From a virus: a DNA stretch of 30,504 nucleotides. Below the pieces are notes generated by a model. The model was given only the letters and a program-made list of their open reading frames with translations. It did not search any database and was not told where the DNA came from. The position numbers and the translations under genes are program-made. This document shows positions 5,268 to 11,590 of this stretch, piece by piece. Each line of letters starts with the position of its first letter. The first letter of the stretch is position 1. The stretch lies in the IMG/VR virus record IMGVR_UViG_3300025769_000545, positions 1 to 30,504 of that record; one strand, 5' to 3'.

Positions 5268-6898
5268 CTGTCCTCTCTTGGGGTTCTGCCTATAGCAGAC
5301 TCCATAAATTGTTCTAATTCCTCGTTTAATAAGTCCTCTTTATGCTGATTATAAGACATAATTTGGTCTCTATCCATACGCTCTACCCAGTAGTTAGCAG
5401 CTATTGCTAGTGCATCTATCTGGTCATCATGCCTTAGAGCACCTTTATCCCTAGTTATTCTAGTCATTTGTCTAAATAACTGGTGGTCAGGCTCTAATTT
5501 AAAGTCTTCTTTGATAAGTAAATCATCAACAACTAGCCTATGTCCATTCATAATAGGCTCTAAAGTATCAATAATACGCTTTTCTTTTTGTATATTATGT
5601 CTAACTTCTTCTATTTCACACGGATGTATTTGTGCCATAATAGGTTTTAATAGCTGTGTAGCCATACCATCACCAAAGTTACTCTCAATGACCACATAGT
5701 TAACATCTTGTTTCTTAGCAATGTTAGCTAGTCTAGCCATAGTGTCCTCTGAGTAACCACCATCTAATGCTCCGATAGCAGTCAGGTATAACACACCGTG
5801 TAACATCTTTAATACACAGTAAGCTGTTTTGTCTTCTCCTCTTCCAGAGGGGTCTATAGACATCACAGAGCCCTCAAATTGCGTGAACTCAGGACTTGTG
5901 TACATAGGAGCCACATAGTAATCTCCTTTAAGGCCTACATTAGGTATCTCAGGGTCTAACGCTTTTATCTGTTCAACTCCTGATGCCCATTGTACTTTAG
6001 CAGGCGCTTCTTTCCACGTTGATGAGCCAGATAATACAATTAAGTCATTCAACTTAAGCGGGTATCTGTTAGCATCAGACATGGTTGTGTCCAACATAAA
6101 CTGTAAGTTAAACCCAGAACGGCCATAAGATGACATACGTTCTAGTAAGTCCACCTCATCAAACCTTTTAGGGTCTGTAGGTTTACCTATTTTGTCTGTT
6201 ACATTAGCAATCATAGGAGCTATCTTGTGTCCATAGCCTGTAAGTTGCTCTTTAGTTGGATATAAAGCTGTCCATATCTTAGTTTTATAACCACGTTCTT
6301 CTAAATCATTGTATAATGACATCTCAGTTTGTGGTGTACCAAGAAATATAATTCTTCCTACGTTAGGTTTAATGATTGCATCAAATTCTTTTACAGTCTC
6401 ACCTAATCTATCACGCATAAGCTGCGTTTGTGAGTTATTAGCTGACTCTACGTCATCCGCAATAATTAAATCTGCACGTGAACCTGTTAACTGTCCAGTA
6501 ATACCCATAGACTTAACTGATGGTGCATGACTGGCTGTAGCTGGAGCTACATCAAAGCTAACCTTTGAACTTCTTTGATTATCTCTAGGGACAAGATGCT
6601 TAAGTATAGGCATCTCACCTATCAGTCTCTGTGTGAATGTACTAAAGTCATCCGCCCTAGATTTTGAAGCTGATACCACAAGTATGTTACGTTGTGGATT
6701 TAATAATAATTGATGACATACAAATGCAGATGTAATCCATGACTTACCGACACCCCTAAAGGCCTCTATCACAAGTCTCTTTTCGTCTGACTGTAAGTAA
6801 TCAGCAATATCGTATTGTACAGGTGTTGGCTCTGGTAAGTTTAAGTGTTTCCAACACAGATACAAAAAATTCTTAAAGTTTTTTATTTTACTATTCAT
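5258..6898 (-). CDS. T7 gp19-like terminase large subunit (DNA maturase B)
   Basis: This is the packaging ATPase and nuclease that drives DNA into the prohead and cuts concatemers. It aligns with T7 gp19 almost end to end. Walker A EAFRGVGKS is at about 45-53, followed by VKSMGITGQLTGSRAD, Walker B LIIADDVES at about 144-152 and the coupling motif LGTPQTE. The nuclease acidic residues are in SIDPSGRGEDKTAY (about 349), IESNFGDGM (about 404) and RHDDQIDALA (about 489). All look intact. I chose the ATG at 6898, which overlaps the upstream TAG (ATGAATAG), and it starts like gp19. The in-frame ATG at 6919 is possible; neither has a clear Shine-Dalgarno. A second, unrelated large terminase lies at 24454-25788. 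Confidence 0.95.
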   Translation of the reverse strand: MNSKIKNFKNFLYLCWKHLNLPEPTPVQYDIADYLQSDEKRLVIEAFRGVGKSWITSAFVCHQLLLNPQRNILVVSASKSRADDFSTFTQRLIGEMPILKHLVPRDNQRSSKVSFDVAPATASHAPSVKSMGITGQLTGSRADLIIADDVESANNSQTQLMRDRLGETVKEFDAIIKPNVGRIIFLGTPQTEMSLYNDLEERGYKTKIWTALYPTKEQLTGYGHKIAPMIANVTDKIGKPTDPKRFDEVDLLERMSSYGRSGFNLQFMLDTTMSDANRYPLKLNDLIVLSGSSTWKEAPAKVQWASGVEQIKALDPEIPNVGLKGDYYVAPMYTSPEFTQFEGSVMSIDPSGRGEDKTAYCVLKMLHGVLYLTAIGALDGGYSEDTMARLANIAKKQDVNYVVIESNFGDGMATQLLKPIMAQIHPCEIEEVRHNIQKEKRIIDTLEPIMNGHRLVVDDLLIKEDFKLEPDHQLFRQMTRITRDKGALRHDDQIDALAIAANYWVERMDRDQIMSYNQHKEDLLNEELEQFMESAIGRTPREDRWI

Positions 6899-7181
6899 CA
6901 GTGTCAAATGGAACATCATCTAAGATGTTATCAGGTTTCTTTTGTAAACTATCTGTACTATATGTTTTACACACATCTAAACAGACTTTCATTTCTGATG
7001 CTGTTAGATTATCACCTGATTTTAACTTTGCGTATGCATGTGTAACTAATAATTGTGGTAATTCTTTAATAATCTTGTCTAAATCAGATTGTTTATTACA
7101 ATCACATGAAGTATATTCACTTCCAGATGCACCACAGTTACCGCATTTCTTCTCAGTCATTTCTATTGGTCTATTATCCAC
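6891..7181 (-). CDS. putative small terminase subunit (T7 gp18-like position) with N-terminal zinc ribbon
   Basis: This 96-residue acidic protein lies immediately upstream of the T7-like large terminase, where T7 has gene 18 (89 residues). The N-terminus carries CGNCGA and CDC, a Cys cluster like a zinc knuckle. The remainder is helical, ending in an acidic tail (DDVPFDTDE). Residues about 50-75 (AYAKLKSGDNLTASEMKVCL) resemble the helical core of small terminases. The GTG at 7181 is preferred because GAGG sits 8 bases before it; the ATG at 7160 has only weak support. The assignment as a small terminase rests mainly on position and size. Confidence 0.6.
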   Translation of the reverse strand: MDNRPIEMTEKKCGNCGASGSEYTSCDCNKQSDLDKIIKELPQLLVTHAYAKLKSGDNLTASEMKVCLDVCKTYSTDSLQKKPDNILDDVPFDTDE

Positions 7182-7308
7182 GTCCTTGTCCTCTATATTT
7201 CTTATAAGTCTTTGATTTATTTGGTGTTTTTGTGTGTCTGCCTTTACGTTTTCTTCTGTTTATCTCTCTTATTTCAGAAGTTCCTATACCTGTTTTCTTT
7301 TTTGCCAT
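7174..7308 (-). CDS. small basic protein, 44 aa, paralogue of 27317-27445
   Basis: This gene was found by reading the gap. The C-terminal half reads KRKGRHTKTPNKSKTYKKYR followed by GQGRG. A second protein in this window at 27317-27445 shares the core KRxGRHxKxPNKxSKxxYKKYRGQG, so this is a real family present once beside each terminase module. The composition (Lys, Arg, Gly) suggests nucleic-acid or capsid binding. Its stop overlaps the GTG of the putative small terminase, and its ATG overlaps the stop of the 28-residue gene upstream (TAATG). The function is unknown; a packaging accessory or minor virion protein would fit. Confidence 0.8.
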   Translation of the reverse strand: MAKKKTGIGTSEIREINRRKRKGRHTKTPNKSKTYKKYRGQGRG

Positions 7309-7394
7309 TATAAAATTTGTCTAAAAGGATTTGCTTCAATATCATCTACATTGAAACGTATTTTTTTATATAATTTTTTAATAAATTTAATCAT
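7308..7394 (-). CDS. very small basic protein, 28 aa
   Basis: This is a short frame starting MIKFIKKLYKKIRF and ending NPFRQIL. It fills the gap between two genes with TAATG overlaps at both ends (7308-7310 and 7394-7396), and that is the main support for it. The N-terminal half would form a basic amphipathic helix. No family is recognised. It might be a leader needed only for translational coupling. Confidence 0.5.
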   Translation of the reverse strand: MIKFIKKLYKKIRFNVDDIEANPFRQIL

Positions 7395-7639
7395 TAGTTA
7401 TACCAGTTAATCATTGCTCTAATACCTACAAGCACATACATTAACTCCATACATGTTCTTGCAACATCTTTATCTTTAAATCCTATGTACACCCATATAA
7501 AACAAGATATTAAACTAATCCCCCAGCCATATATTTGTGTTGCTGGGTTAGCATCAGATAAAATAAATACACCTAAAAATGCTATGATAAATCCTAGCCA
7601 TCTAATGCCTGTTAAATCTTGATAAAATCTAATTTTCAT
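7394..7639 (-). CDS. small membrane protein with three hydrophobic segments, 81 aa (holin candidate)
   Basis: Three hydrophobic stretches are visible at about 13-28 (WLGFIIAFLGVFILS), 36-52 (YGWGISLISCFIWVYIG) and 60-78 (CMELMYVLVGIRAMINWY). They form a compact membrane protein with short loops and a positive N-terminus. The last segment resembles short PnuC-like phage proteins, but it is far too short for a transporter. It lies in a run of small membrane genes between the fibres and the T7-like terminase, the position of the T7 holin (17.5) and spanin (18.5). It is a candidate holin or pinholin, unproven. Confidence 0.65.
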   Translation of the reverse strand: MKIRFYQDLTGIRWLGFIIAFLGVFILSDANPATQIYGWGISLISCFIWVYIGFKDKDVARTCMELMYVLVGIRAMINWYN

Positions 7640-7818
7640 TTTAATTTACCATTAATATAATTATATAATCTTCCTACATCTCTATTAATACCTAATAATT
7701 CACCTTTAAACATAGAACTATCTTCTTTTAACTCTACAACAGAGACTAATATCCAAGTTGATAACCCAATTAATACGGTTCCTAAAAAACCAATAATAAG
7801 TTTAATGTCAATTTTCAT
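7636..7818 (-). CDS. single-span membrane protein, 60 aa (spanin or holin-regulator candidate)
   Basis: One membrane span (about 7-28, LIIGFLGTVLIGLSTWILVS) sits at the N-terminus and is followed by a 30-residue charged helical domain (VVELKEDSS to NYINGKLK). That is the signal-anchor plus coiled-coil layout of an i-spanin, although the periplasmic part is very short for one. It overlaps its neighbour downstream by 4 bases (ATGA) and the start overlaps the stop of the gene upstream. The function is inferred from topology and location only. Confidence 0.6.
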   Translation of the reverse strand: MKIDIKLIIGFLGTVLIGLSTWILVSVVELKEDSSMFKGELLGINRDVGRLYNYINGKLK

Positions 7819-8033
7819 TACATTAATCCTTTAATAAATTCTATTAATCCACCTTGTGTCATACCATACAAAGCTAAAGCACCCATAATAAAGTATTTAA
7901 TTCTAGCTTGTAAGTCTTTAATATCGTCATAGATAAACTTAAGTTGATTTTCATTGTTACGAAGTTTGTGCATAACATTATCTTCTAAGTTATCAATTTT
8001 TTCTTCTACAACTCTTAAATCACTTCCAGTCAT
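7818..8033 (-). CDS. XhlA-like coiled coil plus C-terminal membrane segment, 71 aa
   Basis: Residues 5-47 form a likely coiled coil (VVEEKIDNLEDNVMHKLRNN onward), followed by a hydrophobic segment at about 48-66 (FIMGALALYGMTQGGLIEFI). This is the layout of phage haemolysin XhlA-type holin partners. Downstream it abuts the 60-residue membrane gene. A similar layout is found again at 8761-8940, so the cluster has two XhlA-like proteins. A role in membrane permeabilisation or lysis timing is an inference. Confidence 0.6.
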   Translation of the reverse strand: MTGSDLRVVEEKIDNLEDNVMHKLRNNENQLKFIYDDIKDLQARIKYFIMGALALYGMTQGGLIEFIKGLM

Positions 8034-8164
8034 TTATCTCTCAATATATCTTTTTTAACTCTTGGTCTAGATTGTCTTTGTTTATAAGAATAAACAGATA
8101 ATGATTTTTTATGTCTTGTTGCTGTTTGCTCTGCAATAAGTTTTTTAAAGTCTTTACTGTCCAT
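8030..8164 (-). CDS. small basic protein, 44 aa
   Basis: This gene was found by reading the gap. It starts MDSKDFKKLIAEQTATRHKK and is rich in Lys, Arg, Ser and Gln, with no hydrophobic segment. GAGGAA precedes the ATG by about 7 bases, and its TGA overlaps the next ATG (ATGA at 8030-8033). The family is not recognised. Among the membrane genes around it, it is the one clearly soluble product and may bind DNA, RNA or another virion part. Confidence 0.65.
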   Translation of the reverse strand: MDSKDFKKLIAEQTATRHKKSLSVYSYKQRQSRPRVKKDILRDK

Positions 8165-8166
8165 AA

Positions 8167-8544
8167 TTATTTCCTCTTAATTAAATCAGTGGCTTTTAAA
8201 CCATACACACTAGCTATAACGCCTACAAATATAGTTTGATACCAAAAGGGAAGCTGTGAGAAATACTCAAAAAACAACTTCATTTTATCCATAGCTGTAG
8301 GGTCTTCACTGAATACTGCCCATGCAAGTAAACCTATGGGTAAACTCAACAGTATAAGTATAAATTCGTCTTTCCAGTCACTTTGTCTGGCCTCTAATAG
8401 TTTACCTTGATACTCAGCTTCACCATTAGCCATCTTCTCAGCGTGACGCATTTGTGCATCCGCCATTAACATCTTAGTTTTTTGTTTGTTTTTATAAATA
8501 TGGCTGCCTGCTTGAAACGCTAATTTAATTGCTGATAACCACAT
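8167..8544 (-). CDS. phage membrane protein with two spans, 125 aa (holin candidate)
   Basis: An N-terminal helical part (MWLSAIKLAFQAGSHIYKNK then KMLMADAQMRHAEKMANGEA) is followed by two spans, at about 60-78 (EFILILLSLPIGLLAWAVF) and 98-117 (FWYQTIFVGVIASVYGLKA), and a basic tail. This combination of HAEKMANGE, WKDEF, and FWYQTIFVGVIASVYGLK is familiar from T7-like marine phages, where it is annotated as a holin or membrane protein related to the GTA holin family. CGGAG lies 9 bases before the ATG. I favour the holin role, with the caution that several neighbours also qualify. Confidence 0.7.
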   Translation of the reverse strand: MWLSAIKLAFQAGSHIYKNKQKTKMLMADAQMRHAEKMANGEAEYQGKLLEARQSDWKDEFILILLSLPIGLLAWAVFSEDPTAMDKMKLFFEYFSQLPFWYQTIFVGVIASVYGLKATDLIKRK

Positions 8545-8545
8545 A

Positions 8546-8761
8546 TTATGCTCCGTTATATTTAGGTGGTTTACAAGTTAATATTACTTTTAAATTTCTT
8601 GTTTCTAAATCTTGATTAATTAGGTCAACCATTTGTTTACCTATATCTCTACAATCTTCTAATGTCTTGTATTCCCCACCAGTTTCTCCTGCTTTAAAAC
8701 ACAAATCAAATTGACCGTTGTTTATTGCTAAGATGCAGACTGTGCCTATTAATTTGAACAT
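8546..8761 (-). CDS. small Cys-containing protein, possibly exported, 71 aa
   Basis: The N-terminus (MFKLIGTVCILAINNGQFDL) is short and hydrophobic, with one Lys near the start. This resembles a weak signal sequence, or equally a beta strand. Four Cys residues (about 9, 21, 37 and 63) could form disulfides if it is exported. Residues 30-63 are amphipathic (YKTLEDCRDIGKQMVDLI). It sits between two membrane genes; its start overlaps the stop of the 59-residue gene (TAATG). No family is recognised, and an outer-membrane lysis accessory is one possibility. Confidence 0.55.
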   Translation of the reverse strand: MFKLIGTVCILAINNGQFDLCFKAGETGGEYKTLEDCRDIGKQMVDLINQDLETRNLKVILTCKPPKYNGA

Positions 8762-8940
8762 TATTTACCTACGATTAAATTGTAAGCACCACCAACAACA
8801 GACCCTAATAAAATCAACACCCATACAGCACCTTTACCAAAAGCTACTGTTTTAGTTAAAGATTGAACTTCTGTGCGTAGTTCTTTTACTTCTTTGCATA
8901 GCTGCTCTATCTTGTAATCGGTTGTTGTTTTATCAGTCAT
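8761..8940 (-). CDS. XhlA-like coiled coil plus C-terminal span, 59 aa
   Basis: This gene was found by reading the gap. Residues 8-32 are a heptad-like charged segment (DYKIEQLCKEVKELRTEVQS), followed by a hydrophobic segment at about 37-56 (GAVWVLILLGSVVGGAYNLI). This is the same architecture as the protein at 7818-8033, and of XhlA-type proteins. It overlaps its downstream neighbour by TAATG at 8759-8763. Likely part of the lysis cluster; the specific role is unknown. Confidence 0.65.
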   Translation of the reverse strand: MTDKTTTDYKIEQLCKEVKELRTEVQSLTKTVAFGKGAVWVLILLGSVVGGAYNLIVGK

Positions 8941-8942
8941 TA

Positions 8943-9089
8943 TTAGTTATCTTTTTTTATATTATTGAATACGTCATTGTAAAAGTCTTTCCAGAAATTT
9001 ACAACTTTTTCATTAAACTGTACAACGTTTTGTTTTACTGCATTGTAATTTAATGGGTCAAATGTATTGAACCAATTATTATTAAACAT
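8943..9089 (-). CDS. small aromatic, phasin-like peptide, 48 aa
   Basis: This gene was found by reading the gap. The sequence is unusually rich in Asn, Phe and Val (MFNNNWFNTFDPLNYNAVKQ, then NEKVVNFWKDFYNDVFNNI). The alternation of aromatic and charged residues gives a clear amphipathic helix and resembles the short phasin-like helices seen in some marine phages. AGGAG lies 8 bases before the ATG. It is the first of the cluster that leads to the terminase. The function is unknown, and the phasin resemblance is a pattern impression only. Confidence 0.6.
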   Translation of the reverse strand: MFNNNWFNTFDPLNYNAVKQNVVQFNEKVVNFWKDFYNDVFNNIKKDN

Positions 9090-9100
9090 AGTTTTTCTCC

Positions 9101-9385
9101 TTATGGTTTAGTTGGGAATACTACAGCATTAACATCTTCTACTGTAGTTAATCCATTAGTTATATCTCTAAGTGCTTGTCTGTAAGTAGACATTTCCGCA
9201 GATAAAGTCTGGTCAGATAACGCAAGGTAATCTGTAGCAGCTAGTAGTCTATCTCTTTTAGACCTTAATTCTGCCATGCTTCTGTCAAAAGCACCAGCGT
9301 TCCATGCTGTTTCTTGTGCAGCTATAGCAGCAATCTCATCTGCTGTGAGTTCTACTTGTTGTCCATTTACTATTTTATGTTGCAT
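9101..9385 (-). CDS. tail-fibre assembly or chaperone-like protein, 94 aa
   Basis: The C-terminal half, RSKRDRLLAATDYLALSDQT and YRQALRDI, is the hallmark of phage tail-fibre assembly proteins and XkdW-like or DUF4376-like domains (R-D-x-L-L-x-x-T-D-x-x-x-L-S-D ... Y-R-Q-x-L-R-D). The N-terminal half (QHKIVNGQQVELTADEIAAI) is acidic and helical. It is located immediately after the fibre and adhesin genes in the direction of transcription, which fits a chaperone for their assembly. It has no membrane segment and is not expected to be in the mature virion. Confidence 0.75.
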   Translation of the reverse strand: MQHKIVNGQQVELTADEIAAIAAQETAWNAGAFDRSMAELRSKRDRLLAATDYLALSDQTLSAEMSTYRQALRDITNGLTTVEDVNAVVFPTKP

Positions 9386-9402
9386 AATTTCTCCATGTTA
9401 TA

Positions 9403-10002
9403 TTAGTTTAATCCAAACATCAATATCTTACCATCATCTATGTTTCCGCTAGACATTTGGAATTTTATATTTGTCAATGCTAAAGTAGTATTACAATATC
9501 CAGCTACATAAGTATCTGTAACATAATCATGGTAAGTTGTATTTGCTGTTCTAACTATAAAATGTTTTACAAATGTTGTAGATGAAGGATTAAAAACATT
9601 CATAATAGAACATAAATTTTGGTCATTATCATTTCCTATAATCGTATCATCAGTTTTTTGAAAATCAGTACTTTGTGCTAAATCATGGTTAGTTTCATAG
9701 TTTAAAATTGCTGAAGAACCAGACTCATTTTGAAATGCTCTAAACATTGTAGTAGTTTTAGTAACATTATAATTGCTTCCGTTGTCTGTAGAAAAATTAA
9801 AATTTAAACCTACTTGGTCTGTAGCTGGGTGAATGTTTACAAGAAAAAACTTGTACTCCTTATATGAACCCAAATCAAACTCTATACTAGCTGATGAAGA
9901 AGCTGTGGCACTAGAGATTAATACCATATCACCTAGACTAGCTGAACCTTCAAAACTTGTAAGGTTAGCCAATGCGTTATTTTTTAGCTTAATCAAACTC
10001 AT
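9403..10002 (-). CDS. fibre-tip or adhesin paralogue 3 of 3, 199 aa
   Basis: This is one of three adjacent homologues. Shared features are a start like LIKLKNNALANLTS, a central beta-rich body with NFSTDNGSNYNVTKTTT and an IGNDNDQ segment, a conserved NPSSTTFVKHF, and an end like KFQMSSGNIDDGKILMFGLN. The all-beta composition with many Ser, Thr and Asn is typical of trimeric fibre-tip or adhesin domains. Its ATG overlaps the TGA of the paralogue upstream. The paralogue C-terminal motif (F-x-M-S-S-G-N-x-D-x-G-x-I-x-M-[YF]-G) is seen at the ends of several marine phage adhesins. Likely receptor or polysaccharide contact on the host surface. Confidence 0.75.
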   Translation of the reverse strand: MSLIKLKNNALANLTSFEGSASLGDMVLISSATASSSASIEFDLGSYKEYKFFLVNIHPATDQVGLNFNFSTDNGSNYNVTKTTTMFRAFQNESGSSAILNYETNHDLAQSTDFQKTDDTIIGNDNDQNLCSIMNVFNPSSTTFVKHFIVRTANTTYHDYVTDTYVAGYCNTTLALTNIKFQMSSGNIDDGKILMFGLN

Positions 10003-10616
10003 GCTGAAATCCCATACATTTTAATTGTACCAGCGTCTATGTTGCCTGATGACATTTTGAATTGTATTGCATTAATATCATTAGAGCCATCATTAAAATA
10101 TCCAGCTATATAACTATCTGTACTTATGTTTGAAGCAGTATATTTTTGAGTTCTTGCCATAAAGTGCTTTACAAATGTGTTTGAACTTGGTGCAAATAAA
10201 TATAATTCACCTGATAATGTTTGGTCATTATCGTTTCCTATTCCTTCACCAGCACCTAATCTTTGAAAAGAAGTTGATTGTGCTAAATCACTGCTAGTAT
10301 GATAAGCTAATGCAGTTGCCGCATCATTTTCATAATGCTCTGACCTAAAAGCAGTTGATGTTATAGTTACTCCATAAGAACTTCCACCATTTGTGCTACC
10401 TTGAAATGTAAAATAAACATCATTTGTTGCTGGGTGTATTGAAGTAAACTCCCATTTATAAATATCATAAGTACTGTCAATCCCACTTGTAAAACTTATT
10501 GAACTAGAACTAGATGCTGTGGCAGTAGATAATAGAACAGGTTGTCCAGTAGGAACAGCACTAGGAAATGCAGTAACAGATGATAGTGCGTTGTTTCCAT
10601 GCTTAATTAATGCCAT
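9999..10616 (-). CDS. fibre-tip or adhesin paralogue 2 of 3, 205 aa
   Basis: This is the middle copy of the tandem triplet. It begins MALIKHGNNALSSVT, has SFTSGIDSTYDIYKWEFTSI and a STNGGSSYGVT strand pair, a GNDNDQTLSG turn, NTFVKHFMARTQ, and ends KMSSGNIDAGTIKMYGISA. The middle copy is longer by a few residues and its start overlaps the upstream copy's stop by TAATG. It diverges from the neighbours mainly between about residues 80 and 120 and 145-160. Such differences between otherwise alike copies would fit different binding specificity, which is an inference. Confidence 0.75.
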   Translation of the reverse strand: MALIKHGNNALSSVTAFPSAVPTGQPVLLSTATASSSSSISFTSGIDSTYDIYKWEFTSIHPATNDVYFTFQGSTNGGSSYGVTITSTAFRSEHYENDAATALAYHTSSDLAQSTSFQRLGAGEGIGNDNDQTLSGELYLFAPSSNTFVKHFMARTQKYTASNISTDSYIAGYFNDGSNDINAIQFKMSSGNIDAGTIKMYGISA

Positions 10617-11218
10617 TATGATACTCCATACATTTTGATTATGCCGTCAAAGTTACCTGAACTCATTTCAAATTTAATAGCATCTACAGCACTTGTGGTA
10701 TTAAAATATCCAGCAATAAATCTATTTCCTGTTGCATCATTATAACTTTTATCAGCATTGTTAGAAATAAAATGCTTAACAAACGTAGTTGATGAAGGAT
10801 TGAATAATTGTAAAGTTCCTCCAATACTTGTGTCTGTATCATTACCTGTATTGTATGATATTCTTTGAGAAGCAGTAGATTGTGCTAAATCTTGTGGTGT
10901 GTCATAATTTAATCCTGAATTAGTATCATTTTCAAGATGAAACGGACTAAAAAAAGTTGTTGTTTTAGTTACATTGTAATTACTGCCACCATCTGTACTT
11001 CCATTAAATTGAAACTGAACATTATCTGTTGCTGGATTTATATCTATAAACTTAAACACATAGCTATCATAAGTACTATCTATTCCTGATGTAAAACTAA
11101 TAGATGCACTGCTACTTGCGGTTTGAGTAGAGAGTAAGGTTAATGCACCTGTTTCAATAGCTGATGGTAATACGCTTATGTTTGATAAAGCATTATTAGA
11201 AACTTTAGTTAAAGCCAT
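10616..11218 (-). CDS. fibre-tip or adhesin paralogue 1 of 3, 200 aa
   Basis: This is the first copy of the tandem triplet in transcription order. It begins MALTKVSNNALSNISVL and contains SFTSGIDSTYDSYVFKFIDI, FQFNGSTDGGSNYNVTKTTT, NPSSTTFVKHFISNN and a C-terminal KFEMSSGNFDGIIKMYGVS. Shared segments with the other two show that the triplet arose by tandem duplication. No signal peptide or membrane segment is present. Virion attachment is presumably through the larger fibre at 13983-16733 or by trimer stacking; the sequence does not show which. Confidence 0.75.
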   Translation of the reverse strand: MALTKVSNNALSNISVLPSAIETGALTLLSTQTASSSASISFTSGIDSTYDSYVFKFIDINPATDNVQFQFNGSTDGGSNYNVTKTTTFFSPFHLENDTNSGLNYDTPQDLAQSTASQRISYNTGNDTDTSIGGTLQLFNPSSTTFVKHFISNNADKSYNDATGNRFIAGYFNTTSAVDAIKFEMSSGNFDGIIKMYGVS

Positions 11219-11221
11219 TGG

Positions 11222-11587
11222 TTAAACCCCTAAAGCTAAAATAAAATCTATAGAATCGTCTGCTGTTAAACTTTCAGAGAATACAATGTTGCTACCACTT
11301 ATTGTAAAACTATCATTAGGAGATTGAATAACTCCATTTAAAGATACAATACAATTATTAGCATCAGGAGAAACTGATGTTCCAGAGTTTTTAGTCAAAG
11401 CATAAGTATCTGTAGCACTTGCAGTAATAGCATCTAGTTTTGTAAGCGAAGTAGATATACCAGTTAAGTTAGAACCATCTAAAGCACCAAAAGTACCTGT
11501 TGTAATCTTACTAGCATCTAAATTAGGAATATCATCTGCTGTAAAACCGCCTGATATAATGTTTGCTAAATCTCTTGCTTTTGTCAT
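11222..11587 (-). CDS. short fibre-like protein, 121 aa
   Basis: The start MTKARDLANIISGGFTADDI, followed by DASKITTGTF and LDGSNLTG repeats, is a common N-terminal module of marine phage fibre proteins, which probably docks to or trimerises with others. The second half (about 60-121) is beta-rich and ends in a hydrophobic strand (SIDFILALGV). The gene is much shorter than typical fibres, so it may be an adaptor between a large fibre and the paralogues downstream, or a trimmed fibre. It is separated by only 3 bases from each neighbour on both sides. Confidence 0.65.
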   Translation of the reverse strand: MTKARDLANIISGGFTADDIPNLDASKITTGTFGALDGSNLTGISTSLTKLDAITASATDTYALTKNSGTSVSPDANNCIVSLNGVIQSPNDSFTISGSNIVFSESLTADDSIDFILALGV

Positions 11588-11590
11588 TGT

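Noticed and set aside
9632-9653. Hammerhead-like spacing of TTTC and TCATCAG on the minus strand
   Set aside because: The bases between the two core parts do not form a stem II, there is no stem III, and it lies within a coding adhesin gene.
9403-11218. Diversity-generating retroelement acting on the adhesin triplet
   Set aside because: No reverse transcriptase, template repeat or adenine-specific variation pattern is visible in the window.
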